DNA of 57,527 nt from Ramlibacter sp. (GCA_021323335.1 JAJTCN010000028.1:1-57527), one strand, 5' to 3'; shown: positions 26,651 to 35,426, counted from the stretch's first letter. Translations and numbers: made by a program. The notes: generated by a model from the sequence alone, not told the origin.

Positions 26651-28651
26651 CTACGAGGCCCGCTTGCGTGCGAACTCCACGTACCACTCCAGGCACTGCG
26701 GGTTCGCCATCGCGTCGCGGTTCACCACCTTCTCCAGCGGCTGGCCCAGCAGCAGCTTCTTGATCGGCAGCTCCTGCTTCTTGCCGGACAGCGTACGCGG
26801 GATCTCCGGAACCTGCACGATCTCGTCGGGCACGAAGCGCGGGCTGAGCGCCGTGCGGATGGCGCCGGCCAGCCTGGCCTTCATCGCGTCGTCCAGCGGG
26901 ATACCGGGGCGCAACACCACGAACAAGGGCATGTAGCTCTCGCGGCCCAGGTACTCCAGGTCCACCACCATCGAGTCCAGCACCTCCGGCAGCGCCTCCA
27001 CCGCGCTGTACAGCTCGCTGGTGCCCATGCGAAGGCCGTGGCGGTTGATGGTGGCGTCGCTGCGGCCGTAGATGATGCAGCCGCCCTCCGGCGTGATCTT
27101 CAGCCAGTCGCCATGCCGCCAGACGCCCGGGTACATGTCGAAATAGCTGGAGAGATAGCGTTTGTCGCCTTCGTCGTTCCAGAAGTGCAAGGGCATCGAG
27201 GGAATCGGCTTGACGCACACCAGCTCCCCCACTTCGCCGATCACCGGCTGTCCTTGCTCGTTCCACGCCTCCACGGCGGCACCGAGTTCGCGGCACTGCA
27301 TCTGCCCCGGCACCTGCGGCAGCTCGCGATTGCCGCCGATGAAGGCGCCGGCGAAGTCGGTGCCGCCGGAGATGTTGCACCACCAGATGTCCGGCATGCC
27401 CAGCTTCCGGAACTGCTGCGTGCCCCAGCGCTGCGCGTCCTCGGACAGCGGCGAGCCGGTGGTGCCGAGCGCGCGGACCGTCTTGAGTCCCGGCAGCTTC
27501 GACAGGTCCACGCCCGCCTTCATGCAGTTGGCGAAGAAGGCCGCACCCGCGCCGAAGAAGGTGACGCCCAGTTCGGCCGCGAAGCGCCACAGCACCGTCC
27601 AGTCCGGGTTGTCCTTGCTGCCGCCGGGATTGCCGTCGTAGATGCAGCAGGTGGTGCCGCTGAGCAGCCCCGCGAGCTGCGCGTTCCACATCACCCAGCC
27701 GGTGGAGCTGTACCAGTGGTAGCGCTCGCCCCAGGAGTTGGGGTCGTAGCTGCAGCCGACGTCGTTGTGCAGGCCGCCCGCGCCCAGCATCACCAGCAGG
27801 ATGCCGCCGTGGCCGTGCACGATGGGTTTGGGCAAGCCGGTGGTGCCGCTGGAATAGACGATCCACAGCGGGTGGTCGAAGGGCAGCCACATCGGCTCGA
27901 AGGCGTCGACCGCGGGGCCGCTGCCGGTGATCGCGTCCGACCAGTCGGTGAAGGCGGGCAGCGATCCCGTGTCGAGGCCGAGGTTGCGGTGGATCAGCAC
28001 GTGCCGCACGCTGGGCAGCGCCGCCTGGAGCTGCGCCACCACCTCGGTGCGGTCGAAGTCCTTGCCGCCATAGCGCACGCCGTCGCAGGCGATCAGCATC
28101 CTGGGGTCGATCTGCTTGAAGCGATCGAGCACCGCGTTGGTCCCCATGTCGGGCGCGCAGATGCTCCAGACACCGCCGAGGCTGACCACGGCCAGGAACG
28201 CCACCATCGCTTCTGGCACGTTGGGCAGGTAGGCCGCCACCCGGTCGCCGGGTTGCAGCCCCTGCGCCTTCAGGTGCAGGGCGAGCGACGCGACCTGGCG
28301 GCGCAGCTCGGGCCAGGTCAGCTCCTTGTGCTCGCCGGCCTCGTTGCGGCTGATGACGGCGGGGAAGCCCGCTGCATGCGCGGGCTGCACGTGGCGGAAC
28401 ACCTGCCGCGCATAGTTGACCTGCGCGCCCTCGAACCAGCGGGCGCCGGGCATCGCCTCTTCCGCCAGCACCTGCCGGTGCGGCGTGGGCGACTGCATCC
28501 CGTAGTAGTCCCAGATGCTCTGCCAGAACGCGGACAGGTCGCGCACCGACCACTCCCAGAGGGACTGGTAGTCATGGAACTCCAACCCATGCTTTTCGCG
28601 CAGCCAGTGCTGGTATCGGCGGATCTGGGGAACGTACGGTGCGGCGCTCAT
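26651..28651 (-). CDS. Acetoacetate-CoA ligase
   Basis: 666 residues, the usual length. ANL-superfamily adenylating enzyme activating acetoacetate (from ketone-body or polyhydroxybutyrate turnover) to acetoacetyl-CoA. The P-loop is YSSGTTGLPKP, the family segment GVWSICAPDMGTNAVLDRFKQI is present, and the catalytic lysine follows RTLSGKKQELPIKK near the C-terminus. ATG 28651; 50 bp from the divergent broken cyclase gene. Probably cotranscribed with the Rieske gene behind it. Confidence 0.95.
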   Translation of the reverse strand: MSAAPYVPQIRRYQHWLREKHGLEFHDYQSLWEWSVRDLSAFWQSIWDYYGMQSPTPHRQVLAEEAMPGARWFEGAQVNYARQVFRHVQPAHAAGFPAVISRNEAGEHKELTWPELRRQVASLALHLKAQGLQPGDRVAAYLPNVPEAMVAFLAVVSLGGVWSICAPDMGTNAVLDRFKQIDPRMLIACDGVRYGGKDFDRTEVVAQLQAALPSVRHVLIHRNLGLDTGSLPAFTDWSDAITGSGPAVDAFEPMWLPFDHPLWIVYSSGTTGLPKPIVHGHGGILLVMLGAGGLHNDVGCSYDPNSWGERYHWYSSTGWVMWNAQLAGLLSGTTCCIYDGNPGGSKDNPDWTVLWRFAAELGVTFFGAGAAFFANCMKAGVDLSKLPGLKTVRALGTTGSPLSEDAQRWGTQQFRKLGMPDIWWCNISGGTDFAGAFIGGNRELPQVPGQMQCRELGAAVEAWNEQGQPVIGEVGELVCVKPIPSMPLHFWNDEGDKRYLSSYFDMYPGVWRHGDWLKITPEGGCIIYGRSDATINRHGLRMGTSELYSAVEALPEVLDSMVVDLEYLGRESYMPLFVVLRPGIPLDDAMKARLAGAIRTALSPRFVPDEIVQVPEIPRTLSGKKQELPIKKLLLGQPLEKVVNRDAMANPQCLEWYVEFARKRAS

Positions 28652-28701
28652 GCCGGGCAGATTAGCATCGGCCTTGCGTCCCGCACCACGGAGGTTTTCC
28701 C

Positions 28702-29423
28702 ATGCCGCGCAAGTTCGTCGACCTGTCGATCTACCTGGAGAACGACGTCGTGTCCGACCCGCCCGCGTTCGCGACGGCGAAGGCTGGGCAGTGGAGAAGG
28801 TCACCCTGTCCACGCACAACGGCACGCACCTGGACGCGCCCTACCACTTCCATTCCACGATGAACAGGAAGCTCGGCGAGCAGGAGCGGTCCATCGCGAT
28901 CGACGAGGTGCCGCTGGAATGGTGCTTCCAGCCGGGCGTGAAGCTGGACTTCCGCCACTTCCCCGACGGCTACGTCGTGACCGCGCAGGACGTGCAGGCG
29001 GAGCTCGCCCGCGTGGAACATGTGCTCCAGCCACTGGAGATCGTGGTGGTGAACACGCGCGCCGGCTCGCGCTACGGCCATCCGGACTTCGTGGCGTCGG
29101 GTTGCGGCATGGGCTATGAAGCCACGATGTACCTGCTGGAGCGGGGGGTTCGCCTCACCGGCACGGACGCGTGGAGCTGGGACGCTCCGTTCGTGCACAC
29201 GGCGAAGAAGTACGAGGCGTCGCAGGACGCGTCGTTGATCTGGGAAGGCCACAAGGCCGGCCGCGACATCGGCTACTGCCACCTCGAGAAACTGCACAAC
29301 CTCGAGGCGCTGCCGGCGCACGGCTTCTACATCAGCTGCTTTCCGCACAAGATCCGCGGCGCGTCGGCGGGATGGACGCGCGCGGTGGCCATCTTCGACG
29401 ACGCGCTGATGGCCTCGCGCTGA
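28702..29423 (+). pseudogene. Cyclase family protein (kynurenine formamidase-like), internal deletion with frameshift
   Basis: The start reads MPRKFVDLSIYLENDVVSDP from ATG 28702 after GGAGG, a good family N-terminus, but this frame fails after PPAF (about 28770). The rest of the protein continues in another frame from DGEGWAVEK (28773) to the stop at 29423. It includes the metal motif STHNGTHLDAPYHFH and the later VNTRAGSRYG and SCFPHKIRGASAGWTR. Relatives have roughly 30 more residues between these parts, so a deletion not divisible by three is inferred. The intact-looking frame from 28650 has an unrelated Arg-rich N-terminus. An assembly error is the alternative. Confidence 0.75.
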
Positions 29424-29432
29424 ATCACCTGC

Positions 29433-29450
29433 CGCCTGGCATTCCAGGCG
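29433..29450. terminator. Perfect hairpin between convergent genes
   Basis: CGCCTGG, loop CATT, CCAGGCG: a 7-4-7 stem in the 40-bp gap between the broken cyclase gene and the EF-hand gene. There is no T run, so termination is only suggested. Confidence 0.45.
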
Positions 29451-29463
29451 ACGCAGGAGCTGC

Positions 29464-29838
29464 TTACTTCGGCGTGCCGCCCTGGATGCCCATCGTGGTT
29501 TGCACGTCGGCCCACGGCACCATGCCTTGCTTGTTGGGCTTCATGCTGCTCCACGACTTGCCGTGGTAGGCATTCCACTCCGTGCGGGAGATCATGCCGT
29601 CGCCATTGAGGTCCATGCCCTTGTTGCCCATGGCGGTGGTCTGGCCGGCGGTGGTGCCGGCCGAGGCGCTCATGCCGCCCGTCTTGGCGTCGTTGTTCAT
29701 GGCGCCCTTGGTCTGCGCCTGGCCGCCGGATGAATTGGGGTTCAGTTCCTGGGGAGGACGGGTGGTGCCGGAAGGAGCTTGCGCCAGCACGGCGCCGCAA
29801 GCCATCGCGACGGCGAAGAGGATCGGGATCTTTTTCAT
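29464..29838 (-). CDS. Exported EF-hand protein
   Basis: 124 residues. Signal peptide MKKIPILFAVAMACGAVLAQ, then a low-complexity Gly/Thr/Ser-rich stretch, then one clear EF-hand calcium loop DLNGDGMISRTEW (about 77-89). A second helix pair (GKSWSSMKPNKQG) is degenerate. Probably a periplasmic calcium-binding protein; role unknown. A similar architecture occurs at 35427. Confidence 0.85.
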   Translation of the reverse strand: MKKIPILFAVAMACGAVLAQAPSGTTRPPQELNPNSSGGQAQTKGAMNNDAKTGGMSASAGTTAGQTTAMGNKGMDLNGDGMISRTEWNAYHGKSWSSMKPNKQGMVPWADVQTTMGIQGGTPK

Positions 29839-29979
29839 GGTGTGTCTCTATCGGTGGAAAGGCAAATGCCTGGGGACAGCGTGCGCGTTCCGCCGCGGGC
29901 GCAGCCTAGGTCATCCACGCCGGTTGTAGTAGGACAATAGGCTCCGCCCCGCTTCGCCCCGCGCGTGGCCGCTTGCCAT

Positions 29980-29997
29980 TTCGCACGACCGTGCTAT
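29980..29997. promoter_or_regulatory. TetR operator, imperfect copy, in tetR promoter
   Basis: TTCGCAC-GACC-GTGCTAT lies 10 nt before the tetR ATG. The left half and spacer match the perfect palindrome at 30652-30669, differing at the right end. The position suits autorepression. Confidence 0.6.
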
Positions 29998-30007
29998 ATT
30001 TCGCCGC

Positions 30008-30610
30008 ATGGACGCCAAGACGCAGAAGGCCGAACTCACCCGCGCAGCGATCGTGGGCGCGGGACTCGACCTGGCCGCGGCCGAAGGGCTGGAGGCGATC
30101 ACGCTGCAAGCGGTGGCCGATCGCGTCGGCCTCTCGAAGAGCGGCGTGTTCTCGCGGGTCGGCTCGCGCGAGGCGCTGCAGATCGCGGTGATCGAGGAAT
30201 TCGGCCGCCGCTTCATCGCCGACGTCTTCGTGCCCTCCATGCAGTTCCCCAAGGGGCTGCCGCGCCTGAATGAAATCATGCGGCGCTGGATCGTCCGCAC
30301 CCGCGACGTCGAGGCGACGCAAGGCTGCATCTTCACCGCCGGCGCCTTCGAGCTCGACGACAAGGACGGCCCGTTGCGCGACTTCCTGCTGGACGAGGTG
30401 ACGCGCTGGCGCGCGGCGCTGCGCCGCACGGTGCTGCAGGCGGTCGAACAAGGCCATCTCGTCCCCGACACCGAGCCCGAGCAGCTGGTGGCGGAGATGT
30501 ATAGCCTGGCCATGGGCCTGCTGCACGACACCCGCTTCCTGCGCGATGCGCGCGCCGCCGAGCGAGCCCAGCGCACCTGGGCCCGGCTGCTGAAAACCTA
30601 CCTTCCCTGA
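30008..30610 (+). CDS. TetR family transcriptional regulator
   Basis: 200 residues. N-terminal helix-turn-helix KAELTRAAIVGAGLDLAAAEGLEAITLQAVADRVGLSKSGVFSRVGSREAL (described here by its start KAELTRAAIV and end SREAL, residues 7-56). The C-terminal domain has the TetR_C helices (GCIFTAGAFELDD, LYSLAMGLLHDTRF region). Matching palindromes lie before this gene and before the following small gene, so it probably represses itself and the downstream hydrolase unit. Confidence 0.92.
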   Translation: MDAKTQKAELTRAAIVGAGLDLAAAEGLEAITLQAVADRVGLSKSGVFSRVGSREALQIAVIEEFGRRFIADVFVPSMQFPKGLPRLNEIMRRWIVRTRDVEATQGCIFTAGAFELDDKDGPLRDFLLDEVTRWRAALRRTVLQAVEQGHLVPDTEPEQLVAEMYSLAMGLLHDTRFLRDARAAERAQRTWARLLKTYLP

Positions 30611-30651
30611 AGTCACGCCCGACGCACCGCCGTCCCTGGTCTCGCCCATGT

Positions 30652-30669
30652 TTCGCACAACCGTGCGAA
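30652..30669. promoter_or_regulatory. TetR operator, perfect copy TTCGCAC-N4-GTGCGAA
   Basis: Perfect 7-4-7 palindrome between tetR and the small ORF at 30684, 14 nt before its start. Shares 14 of 18 positions with the site at 29980-29997. Confidence 0.7.
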
Positions 30670-30683
30670 GAAAGGAACCCGCC

Positions 30684-30797
30684 ATGATCGCCCTCCTCTC
30701 CCTCGCCGCCCTGTATGGCGCCTGGCGCCTCGCCAGTGCCGCCCTCGACGCCGTGCGCCGCCTGCCGCGCAGCAACGACGACCTCGTCTTCTTCTGA
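30684..30797 (+). CDS. Very small hydrophobic protein
   Basis: 37 residues beginning MIALLSLAALYGAWRLASAA and ending in a polar tail (RRLPRSNDDLVFF). AAAGGA lies before the ATG. It sits between the TetR operator and the alpha/beta hydrolase, 10 bp from the latter, so is the likely first gene of the regulated unit. No family is recognised. Confidence 0.6.
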   Translation: MIALLSLAALYGAWRLASAALDAVRRLPRSNDDLVFF

Positions 30798-30807
30798 AGG
30801 ACCCGAC

Positions 30808-31695
30808 ATGGCCAACCCTTCCGCCGTGGACGTGACTGCCGGCTACTACCAGGCCGGCGTCGGCCTGCGCCTGTTCCGCCTGGCGCTCGGCACTTCGCAG
30901 AGGCTGTGGCCGGCGTTCGCCGTGCGCGCCGCCACCCGCCTGTTCGCCACGCCGTTGCCGCCGAAATGGCTGCACCGGCAAGCCAGCCTGGGCCCGCAGT
31001 GGCGCGCCGACGCCTGGGCCTTCGAGGACGATAGCCTCACCGTCTATTCGCAACCCGCCGCGCCGCACGGGCCGGTGGCGCTGCTGGTGCACGGCTGGGG
31101 CGGCCACGCGAAGCAGTTGCTGCCGCTGGCCGAATCGCTGGCGCAGCACGGCATGCGCCCGGTGCTGCTGGAGATGCCGGCGCACGGCCGCAGCGCCGGC
31201 ACCACCAGCAACCTGCCGCAGTTCGCCCGCGCCATCGACTACGTCGTGGGCCGCCTGCAGCAGGAAGGCCATGCCATCGGCGTGCTGGCCGCGCACTCGC
31301 TCGGCGCCAACGCCGCCGCCTATGCCGCCAGCCGCGGCCTGGCCGTCGGCAAGCTGGTGCTGCTGGCGCCGCCGGCGTCACCGCGCAACTACACGCGCTA
31401 TTTCGCGCAGGTGTTCGGCCTGAGCGAGCGCACGCGTGCAGCGATGCAGCGGCGGCTGGAGGAGCGCGAAGGCGTGCTGATGCAGCAGTTCGAGCCGCGC
31501 GCGGTGGCGCCGCGCATCCGCGTGCCCACGCTGGTGGTGCATGACCGCGGCGACCGCATCAACAACTTCGCCGACGGCCAGGCCTTCGCGCATGCTATCC
31601 AGGGGGCGCAGTTGCTGGCCACCGAGGGGTTGGGGCACCGGCGCATCCTGAAGGAGGCGGAGGTGATCGGCAAAGTCGCCGTATTTGCCATGTAG
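30808..31695 (+). CDS. Alpha/beta hydrolase
   Basis: 295 residues. Oxyanion segment LLVHGWGGHAKQ, nucleophile elbow AAHSLGANAA, acid region VVHDRGDRINNF and catalytic His in GLGHRRIL. N-terminal ~75 residues are helical and specific to this subgroup. Probably an esterase/lipase acting in the cytoplasm; TetR-controlled by position. Confidence 0.88.
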   Translation: MANPSAVDVTAGYYQAGVGLRLFRLALGTSQRLWPAFAVRAATRLFATPLPPKWLHRQASLGPQWRADAWAFEDDSLTVYSQPAAPHGPVALLVHGWGGHAKQLLPLAESLAQHGMRPVLLEMPAHGRSAGTTSNLPQFARAIDYVVGRLQQEGHAIGVLAAHSLGANAAAYAASRGLAVGKLVLLAPPASPRNYTRYFAQVFGLSERTRAAMQRRLEEREGVLMQQFEPRAVAPRIRVPTLVVHDRGDRINNFADGQAFAHAIQGAQLLATEGLGHRRILKEAEVIGKVAVFAM

Positions 31696-31721
31696 CCGAT
31701 ACCGTTACTTGCAACCCATTT

Positions 31722-31821
31722 CAACGCAGAAGGAAGACTAAAAGGAATTCAAAAGACGCGGAAGGATTCAAGGAAATTCCTTCTGCGACTTTGGTTCCCT
31801 TTTTGTCTTCCTTCTGCGTTG
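31722..31821. repeat. Long inverted repeat with CAACGCAGAAGGAAG arms
   Basis: Left arm CAACGCAGAAGGAAGAC... (31722-31747) is complementary to the right arm ending GTCTTCCTTCTGCGTTG (31795-31821), with few mismatches. A nested imperfect pair (GACGCGGAAGGA / TCCTTCTGCG) lies inside. It fills the gap after the hydrolase gene and resembles the element at 55242-55347 in its GC-poor, purine/pyrimidine-skewed arms. Confidence 0.75.
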
Positions 31822-31923
31822 AACTTCTTGGCGATCCCGTCTCTCAGCCTCCCGGCCACACGTCTTGCGCAGCTCGACCATTGCCCCTAGCATCGCTCAC
31901 CCCAACGGAGAAGGAGAGCGGAG

Positions 31924-33261
31924 ATGGGAATGTTCGACTGGACGGAACGGCCGGCCTCGGTGCTGCAGCAAGGGGGCGTGATCGCGCCCGATGAACGACT
32001 GCCCTGGCCGCAGACGGCGCTGATGGGCGTGCAGCACGTCATCGCGATGTTCGGGGCGACGGTGCTGGCCCCGATCCTCATGGGATTCGATCCCAACATC
32101 GCCATCCTCATGAGCGGCATCGGCACCCTGCTGTTCTTCGTCATCACCGGCGGCAAGGTACCCAGCTACCTGGGCTCCAGCTTCGCCTTCATCGGCGTCG
32201 TGATCGCCGCGACCGCGTATGCCGGCAAGGGACCCAACGCCAACATCGGGGTGGCACTGGGCGGCATCGTCGCCTGCGGCATCCTGTACGCGATCATCGG
32301 CGCCATCGTGCACGCGGTGGGCACCGGGTGGATCGAGCGCTTCATGCCGCCGGTGGTCACCGGCGCCGTGGTGGCGGTCATCGGCCTCAACCTCGCCGGC
32401 ATCCCGATCAAGAACATGGCGGCCAGCAACTTCGACAGCTGGATGCAGGCCGTCACCTTCGTCTGCGTGGGCCTGGTGGCGGTGCTCACCCGCGGCATGG
32501 TGCAGCGCCTGCTGATCCTGGTGGGGCTGATCCTCGCCAGCGTCATCTACGCCGTCCTCACCAACGGGCTGGGCCTGGGCAAGCCGATGGACTTCTCCGG
32601 CATCGCCAACGCAGCCTGGTTCGGCGCCCCCGCCTTTGCCGCGCCGGTTTTCAGCGGGCCGGCCATGCTGCTGATCGCCCCCGTCGCCATCATCCTGGTG
32701 GCGGAGAACCTCGGCCACATCAAGGCCGTGACGGCCATGACCGGCCGCAACCTGGACCAGTACATGGGCCGCGCCTTCATCGGTGACGGCGTCGCCACGG
32801 TGGTCAGCGGCATGGGCGGCGGCACCGGCGTGACCACCTATGCCGAGAACATCGGCGTGATGGCGGCCACCAAGATCTATTCGACGGCGATCTTCCTGTT
32901 CGCCGCGGCCATCGCGCTGGTGCTCGGCTTCTCGCCCAAGTTCGGCGCCGTCATCCAGGCGATCCCGCTGCCGGTGATGGGCGGCGTCAGCATCGTGGTG
33001 TTCGGCCTGATCGCGGTGGCCGGCGCCAAGATCTGGGTCGACAACCGCGTGGACTTCTCGCAGAACAAGAACCTGATCGTCGCCGCCATCACGCTGGTGC
33101 TGGGCACGGGCGACTTCACGCTGAAGTTCGGCGCCTTCGCGCTCGGCGGCATCGGCACCGCCACCTTCGGCGCGATCATCCTCTACGCGCTGCTGAACCG
33201 CGGCAACTCGCCCGGCGTGGCCGTCGCCGACGCGCCTTCGGTGGAAACGCGGGCGCGCTAA
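31924..33261 (+). CDS. NCS2 family nucleobase permease (uracil/RutG type)
   Basis: 445 residues with 14 predicted hydrophobic segments. Family motifs: QHVIAMFGATVLAP in TM1, VPSYLGSSFAFIG in TM3, the substrate glutamate in VAENLGHIKAV and the TM10 motif GGTGVTTYAENIGVM. These match uracil/pyrimidine carriers such as UraA and RutG rather than xanthine carriers. Strong GGAGAAGGAGAG precedes the ATG. The YdiI-like thioesterase follows 10 bp downstream. Confidence 0.92.
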   Translation: MGMFDWTERPASVLQQGGVIAPDERLPWPQTALMGVQHVIAMFGATVLAPILMGFDPNIAILMSGIGTLLFFVITGGKVPSYLGSSFAFIGVVIAATAYAGKGPNANIGVALGGIVACGILYAIIGAIVHAVGTGWIERFMPPVVTGAVVAVIGLNLAGIPIKNMAASNFDSWMQAVTFVCVGLVAVLTRGMVQRLLILVGLILASVIYAVLTNGLGLGKPMDFSGIANAAWFGAPAFAAPVFSGPAMLLIAPVAIILVAENLGHIKAVTAMTGRNLDQYMGRAFIGDGVATVVSGMGGGTGVTTYAENIGVMAATKIYSTAIFLFAAAIALVLGFSPKFGAVIQAIPLPVMGGVSIVVFGLIAVAGAKIWVDNRVDFSQNKNLIVAAITLVLGTGDFTLKFGAFALGGIGTATFGAIILYALLNRGNSPGVAVADAPSVETRAR

Positions 33262-33271
33262 CATCGCGCCC

Positions 33272-33691
33272 ATGGCCATCTGGAAACGCCCCATCTCCAT
33301 CGAACTGCTCACCGAGCTGCATCGCGACACCGCGCCGGCGCACCTGGGCATGGAGTTCACGGAGGTCGGGGACGACTACATCAAGGGCCGCATCCCGGTC
33401 GACGAGCGCACGCGCCAGCCTTATGGGCTGCTGCATGGCGGCGTGAGCGTGGTGCTGGCGGAAACGCTGGGCTCGTGCGGCGCCGTCTATGCCTGCAAGC
33501 CGGGCACGCGCTGCGTGGGGCTGGACATCAACGCCAACCACATCCGCGGCGCCATGGCAGGCTGGGTCACCGGCATCACGAAGCCGGTGCACGTGGGACG
33601 CAGCACGCAGGTCTGGGCCATCGAGCTGTTCGACGACGCCGGCAACCTGACCTGCGTGTCGCGCATCACGATGGCGGTGTTGAAGGAATAG
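33272..33691 (+). CDS. Hotdog thioesterase, YdiI/MenI-like
   Basis: 139 residues. Very close in pattern to E. coli YdiI: N-terminal IWKRPISIELL, PVDERTRQPYGLLHGGVSVVLAETLGS with the active-site Glu, GLDINANHIR and KPVHVGRSTQVW. Hydrolyses aromatic or acyl-CoA thioesters; DHNA-CoA is the YdiI substrate, but no menaquinone gene is seen here. Follows the permease by 10 bp. Confidence 0.9.
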   Translation: MAIWKRPISIELLTELHRDTAPAHLGMEFTEVGDDYIKGRIPVDERTRQPYGLLHGGVSVVLAETLGSCGAVYACKPGTRCVGLDINANHIRGAMAGWVTGITKPVHVGRSTQVWAIELFDDAGNLTCVSRITMAVLKE

Positions 33692-33697
33692 CGGGCA

Positions 33698-33729
33698 CGC
33701 CGGGGTGCGCTGCGCGCAACCCGGCCTAC
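33698..33729. repeat. Half copy of the CCGGGGT/GGCCTACG repeat
   Basis: CGCCGGGGTGCGC...CAACCCGGCCTAC matches the left arm at 14244-14276 with one small indel. The azlD stop codon (33726-33728) lies within it. Confidence 0.75.
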
Positions 33730-34028
33730 AGGAGGGCCCGGCAGGCCGCCACGGCACCGGCGCCGGCCAATGCCGCGACCACGTCCTTGCCCGTCGCCTT
33801 CATCACCGCGAACACGACCACCAGCCCCGCCAACTCGGGCAGCCGGCCGGCCAGCACCGAGGGCATCACGATGCCGATCATCACCCCCAGGGGGATCGCC
33901 CGCAGCGCCGCCTGCACCCGCGGCGTGATCGGCACGTAGCCCATGAGCAGGTAGCCAGCGACGCGGCAGGCATAGGACGCCGCCGCCATGGCGAGCACCG
34001 CCAGCAGGAAGCGCCCGTCAAGATCCAT
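33726..34028 (-). CDS. azlD: AzlD family branched-chain amino-acid exporter subunit
   Basis: 100 residues with three to four hydrophobic helices (LLAVLAMAAASYACRVAGYLL, AIPLGVMIGIVMPSVLA, LAGLVVVFAVMKATGK). Small partner of AzlC in a two-component exporter. Start overlaps the azlC stop by 11 bp. The last codon and stop fall inside an extragenic repeat. Confidence 0.88.
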   Translation of the reverse strand: MDLDGRFLLAVLAMAAASYACRVAGYLLMGYVPITPRVQAALRAIPLGVMIGIVMPSVLAGRLPELAGLVVVFAVMKATGKDVVAALAGAGAVAACRALL

Positions 34029-34713
34029 CGCGCGCTCCAGCCACCAGCCCGGCGGCGAGTCCGGCACCCACGATGGTCCATCCCGGCAACCACAGCGACA
34101 GCGCGATCGCCGCGAGCACCGCCGCCGCGGCAGGCGCCAGGTCGCCGCGGCCGCGGAACACGCTGACGCCGATCGCCGCGGCGAAGGCCACCAGCATGAA
34201 ATCGAGTCCCAGCGAGGTGGGGTGCGGCACCCCGCGGCCCACCAGGTGTCCGGCCGCCGTCCCCACGAACCACGGCAGCGCGGTCGCCACGCCGGAGCCG
34301 AACAGGTAGCCCGCATCGCGGTCGCCCGCGTGGTATTGCCGCATGGACAGCGCCCAGTTGCCGTCGCCCAGGAAGAACAGGGTTGCGAAGGCCTGCGGCC
34401 GCGTGGCGCCCGCCAGCCAGGGCTGCACCGACGCGCCGTACAGCACGTAGCGCGCGTTGATCAGCAGCACGGTGAAGACCAGTGGCGTGATGAGCGGCGA
34501 GGCGCTCCAGCCTTGCAGCGCCGCCAGCTGCGCGCTGCCGGAGTAGACCAGCACGCTCATGAGCAGCGCCTCGATCCACGCCAGCCCCTTCTCGCTGGCC
34601 AGCACGCCGAACACCATGCCGTACACGAAGGTGCCGGGCGCCAGGGGCTGCCCGCCGACGAAGCCGCGCCGGAAGCCCCCGCGCGTGAAGCCCGGCGCCG
34701 CCTCAGCCGGCAT
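34018..34713 (-). CDS. azlC: AzlC family branched-chain amino-acid exporter subunit
   Basis: 231 residues, mostly hydrophobic. Signatures: TFVYGMVFGVLASEKGLAWIEALLMSVLVYSGSAQLAAL (start TFVYGMVFGVLA, end YSGSAQLAAL) and NARYVLYGASVQPWL. Exports branched-chain amino acids with AzlD. The ATG at 34713 overlaps the adenosyltransferase stop by 11 bp, indicating translational coupling of the three genes. Confidence 0.92.
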   Translation of the reverse strand: MPAEAAPGFTRGGFRRGFVGGQPLAPGTFVYGMVFGVLASEKGLAWIEALLMSVLVYSGSAQLAALQGWSASPLITPLVFTVLLINARYVLYGASVQPWLAGATRPQAFATLFFLGDGNWALSMRQYHAGDRDAGYLFGSGVATALPWFVGTAAGHLVGRGVPHPTSLGLDFMLVAFAAAIGVSVFRGRGDLAPAAAAVLAAIALSLWLPGWTIVGAGLAAGLVAGARDGS

Positions 34714-35266
34714 CGCGCGCCATGCGCTCGCTCTTCCAGTACACGTCATCCCCGCCATTCATGCGGTTGAACACGCGGGCCAGCACGAACATCAGGTCGG
34801 ACAGGCGGTTCAGGTAGTGGCGCGGTGCCTCGCGCACCGCGTCCTGCGCGCCCAGCGCCACCACCGCACGCTCGGCCCGGCGCGCCACGGTGCGGCACAC
34901 ATGGGCTTGCGCCGCGGCGCGATTGCCCGCCGGCAGGATGAATTCCTCCAGCCTCGGCAGCGTCGCGTTGTACTCCGCCAGCGCCTCGTCCAGCGCCAGC
35001 ACCGCTTCGGCCTTCAACAGCTCGAAGCCGGGAATCGACAGCTCACCGCCGAGGTTGAACAGCTGGTGCTGGATCTCCACCAGCAGCTCGCGGGCGTCCG
35101 GCGGCAGCTCTTCGCACAGCAGCACGCCGATGTGGGAATTCAGTTCGTCGACGTCGCCCATCGCCCGCACCCGCAGGTGGTCCTTGGGGACGCGCGTGTT
35201 GTCGCCCAGCCCGGTGGTGCCGTCGTCGCCCGTGCGGGTGGCGATCTGGGTCAGCCGCTTGCCCAT
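34703..35266 (-). CDS. Cob(I)alamin adenosyltransferase, PduO type
   Basis: 187 residues. ATP-binding N-terminus KRLTQIATRTGDDGTTGLG, then VDELNSHIG, RRAERAVVAL and NRLSDLMFVLAR, all PduO-type landmarks. Makes adenosylcobalamin from cob(I)alamin and ATP. Cobalamin use fits the MetH genes at the left end. First gene of an azlCD operon, with no obvious functional link to it. Confidence 0.95.
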   Translation of the reverse strand: MGKRLTQIATRTGDDGTTGLGDNTRVPKDHLRVRAMGDVDELNSHIGVLLCEELPPDARELLVEIQHQLFNLGGELSIPGFELLKAEAVLALDEALAEYNATLPRLEEFILPAGNRAAAQAHVCRTVARRAERAVVALGAQDAVREAPRHYLNRLSDLMFVLARVFNRMNGGDDVYWKSERMARDAG

Positions 35267-35426
35267 GCCGTTCTCCTGTTGCCAGCGATTGTGCGCGAAG
35301 CCGAGGCCATTGGTCCTACACCGGCTTCCGCCGGCTGCGGGCGAACATCATCCTCGGCTTGGCAGAGGATGCAAGCAAGGCCGGTCGCGCCTCGAAGCGG
35401 CGGCACAACCATTCCAGGAGTCCGTC

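Noticed and set aside
26339..29119. 926-codon plus-strand frame
   Set aside because: Antisense to acetoacetate-CoA ligase, whose minus-strand protein has all family motifs.
28650..29423. Intact 257-residue cyclase from ATG 28650
   Set aside because: Its first ~40 residues are unrelated Arg-rich sequence; the true N-terminus is in another frame from 28702.
31722..31821. Possible CRISPR-like repeat
   Set aside because: One palindrome pair only; no evenly spaced direct repeats and no cas genes.
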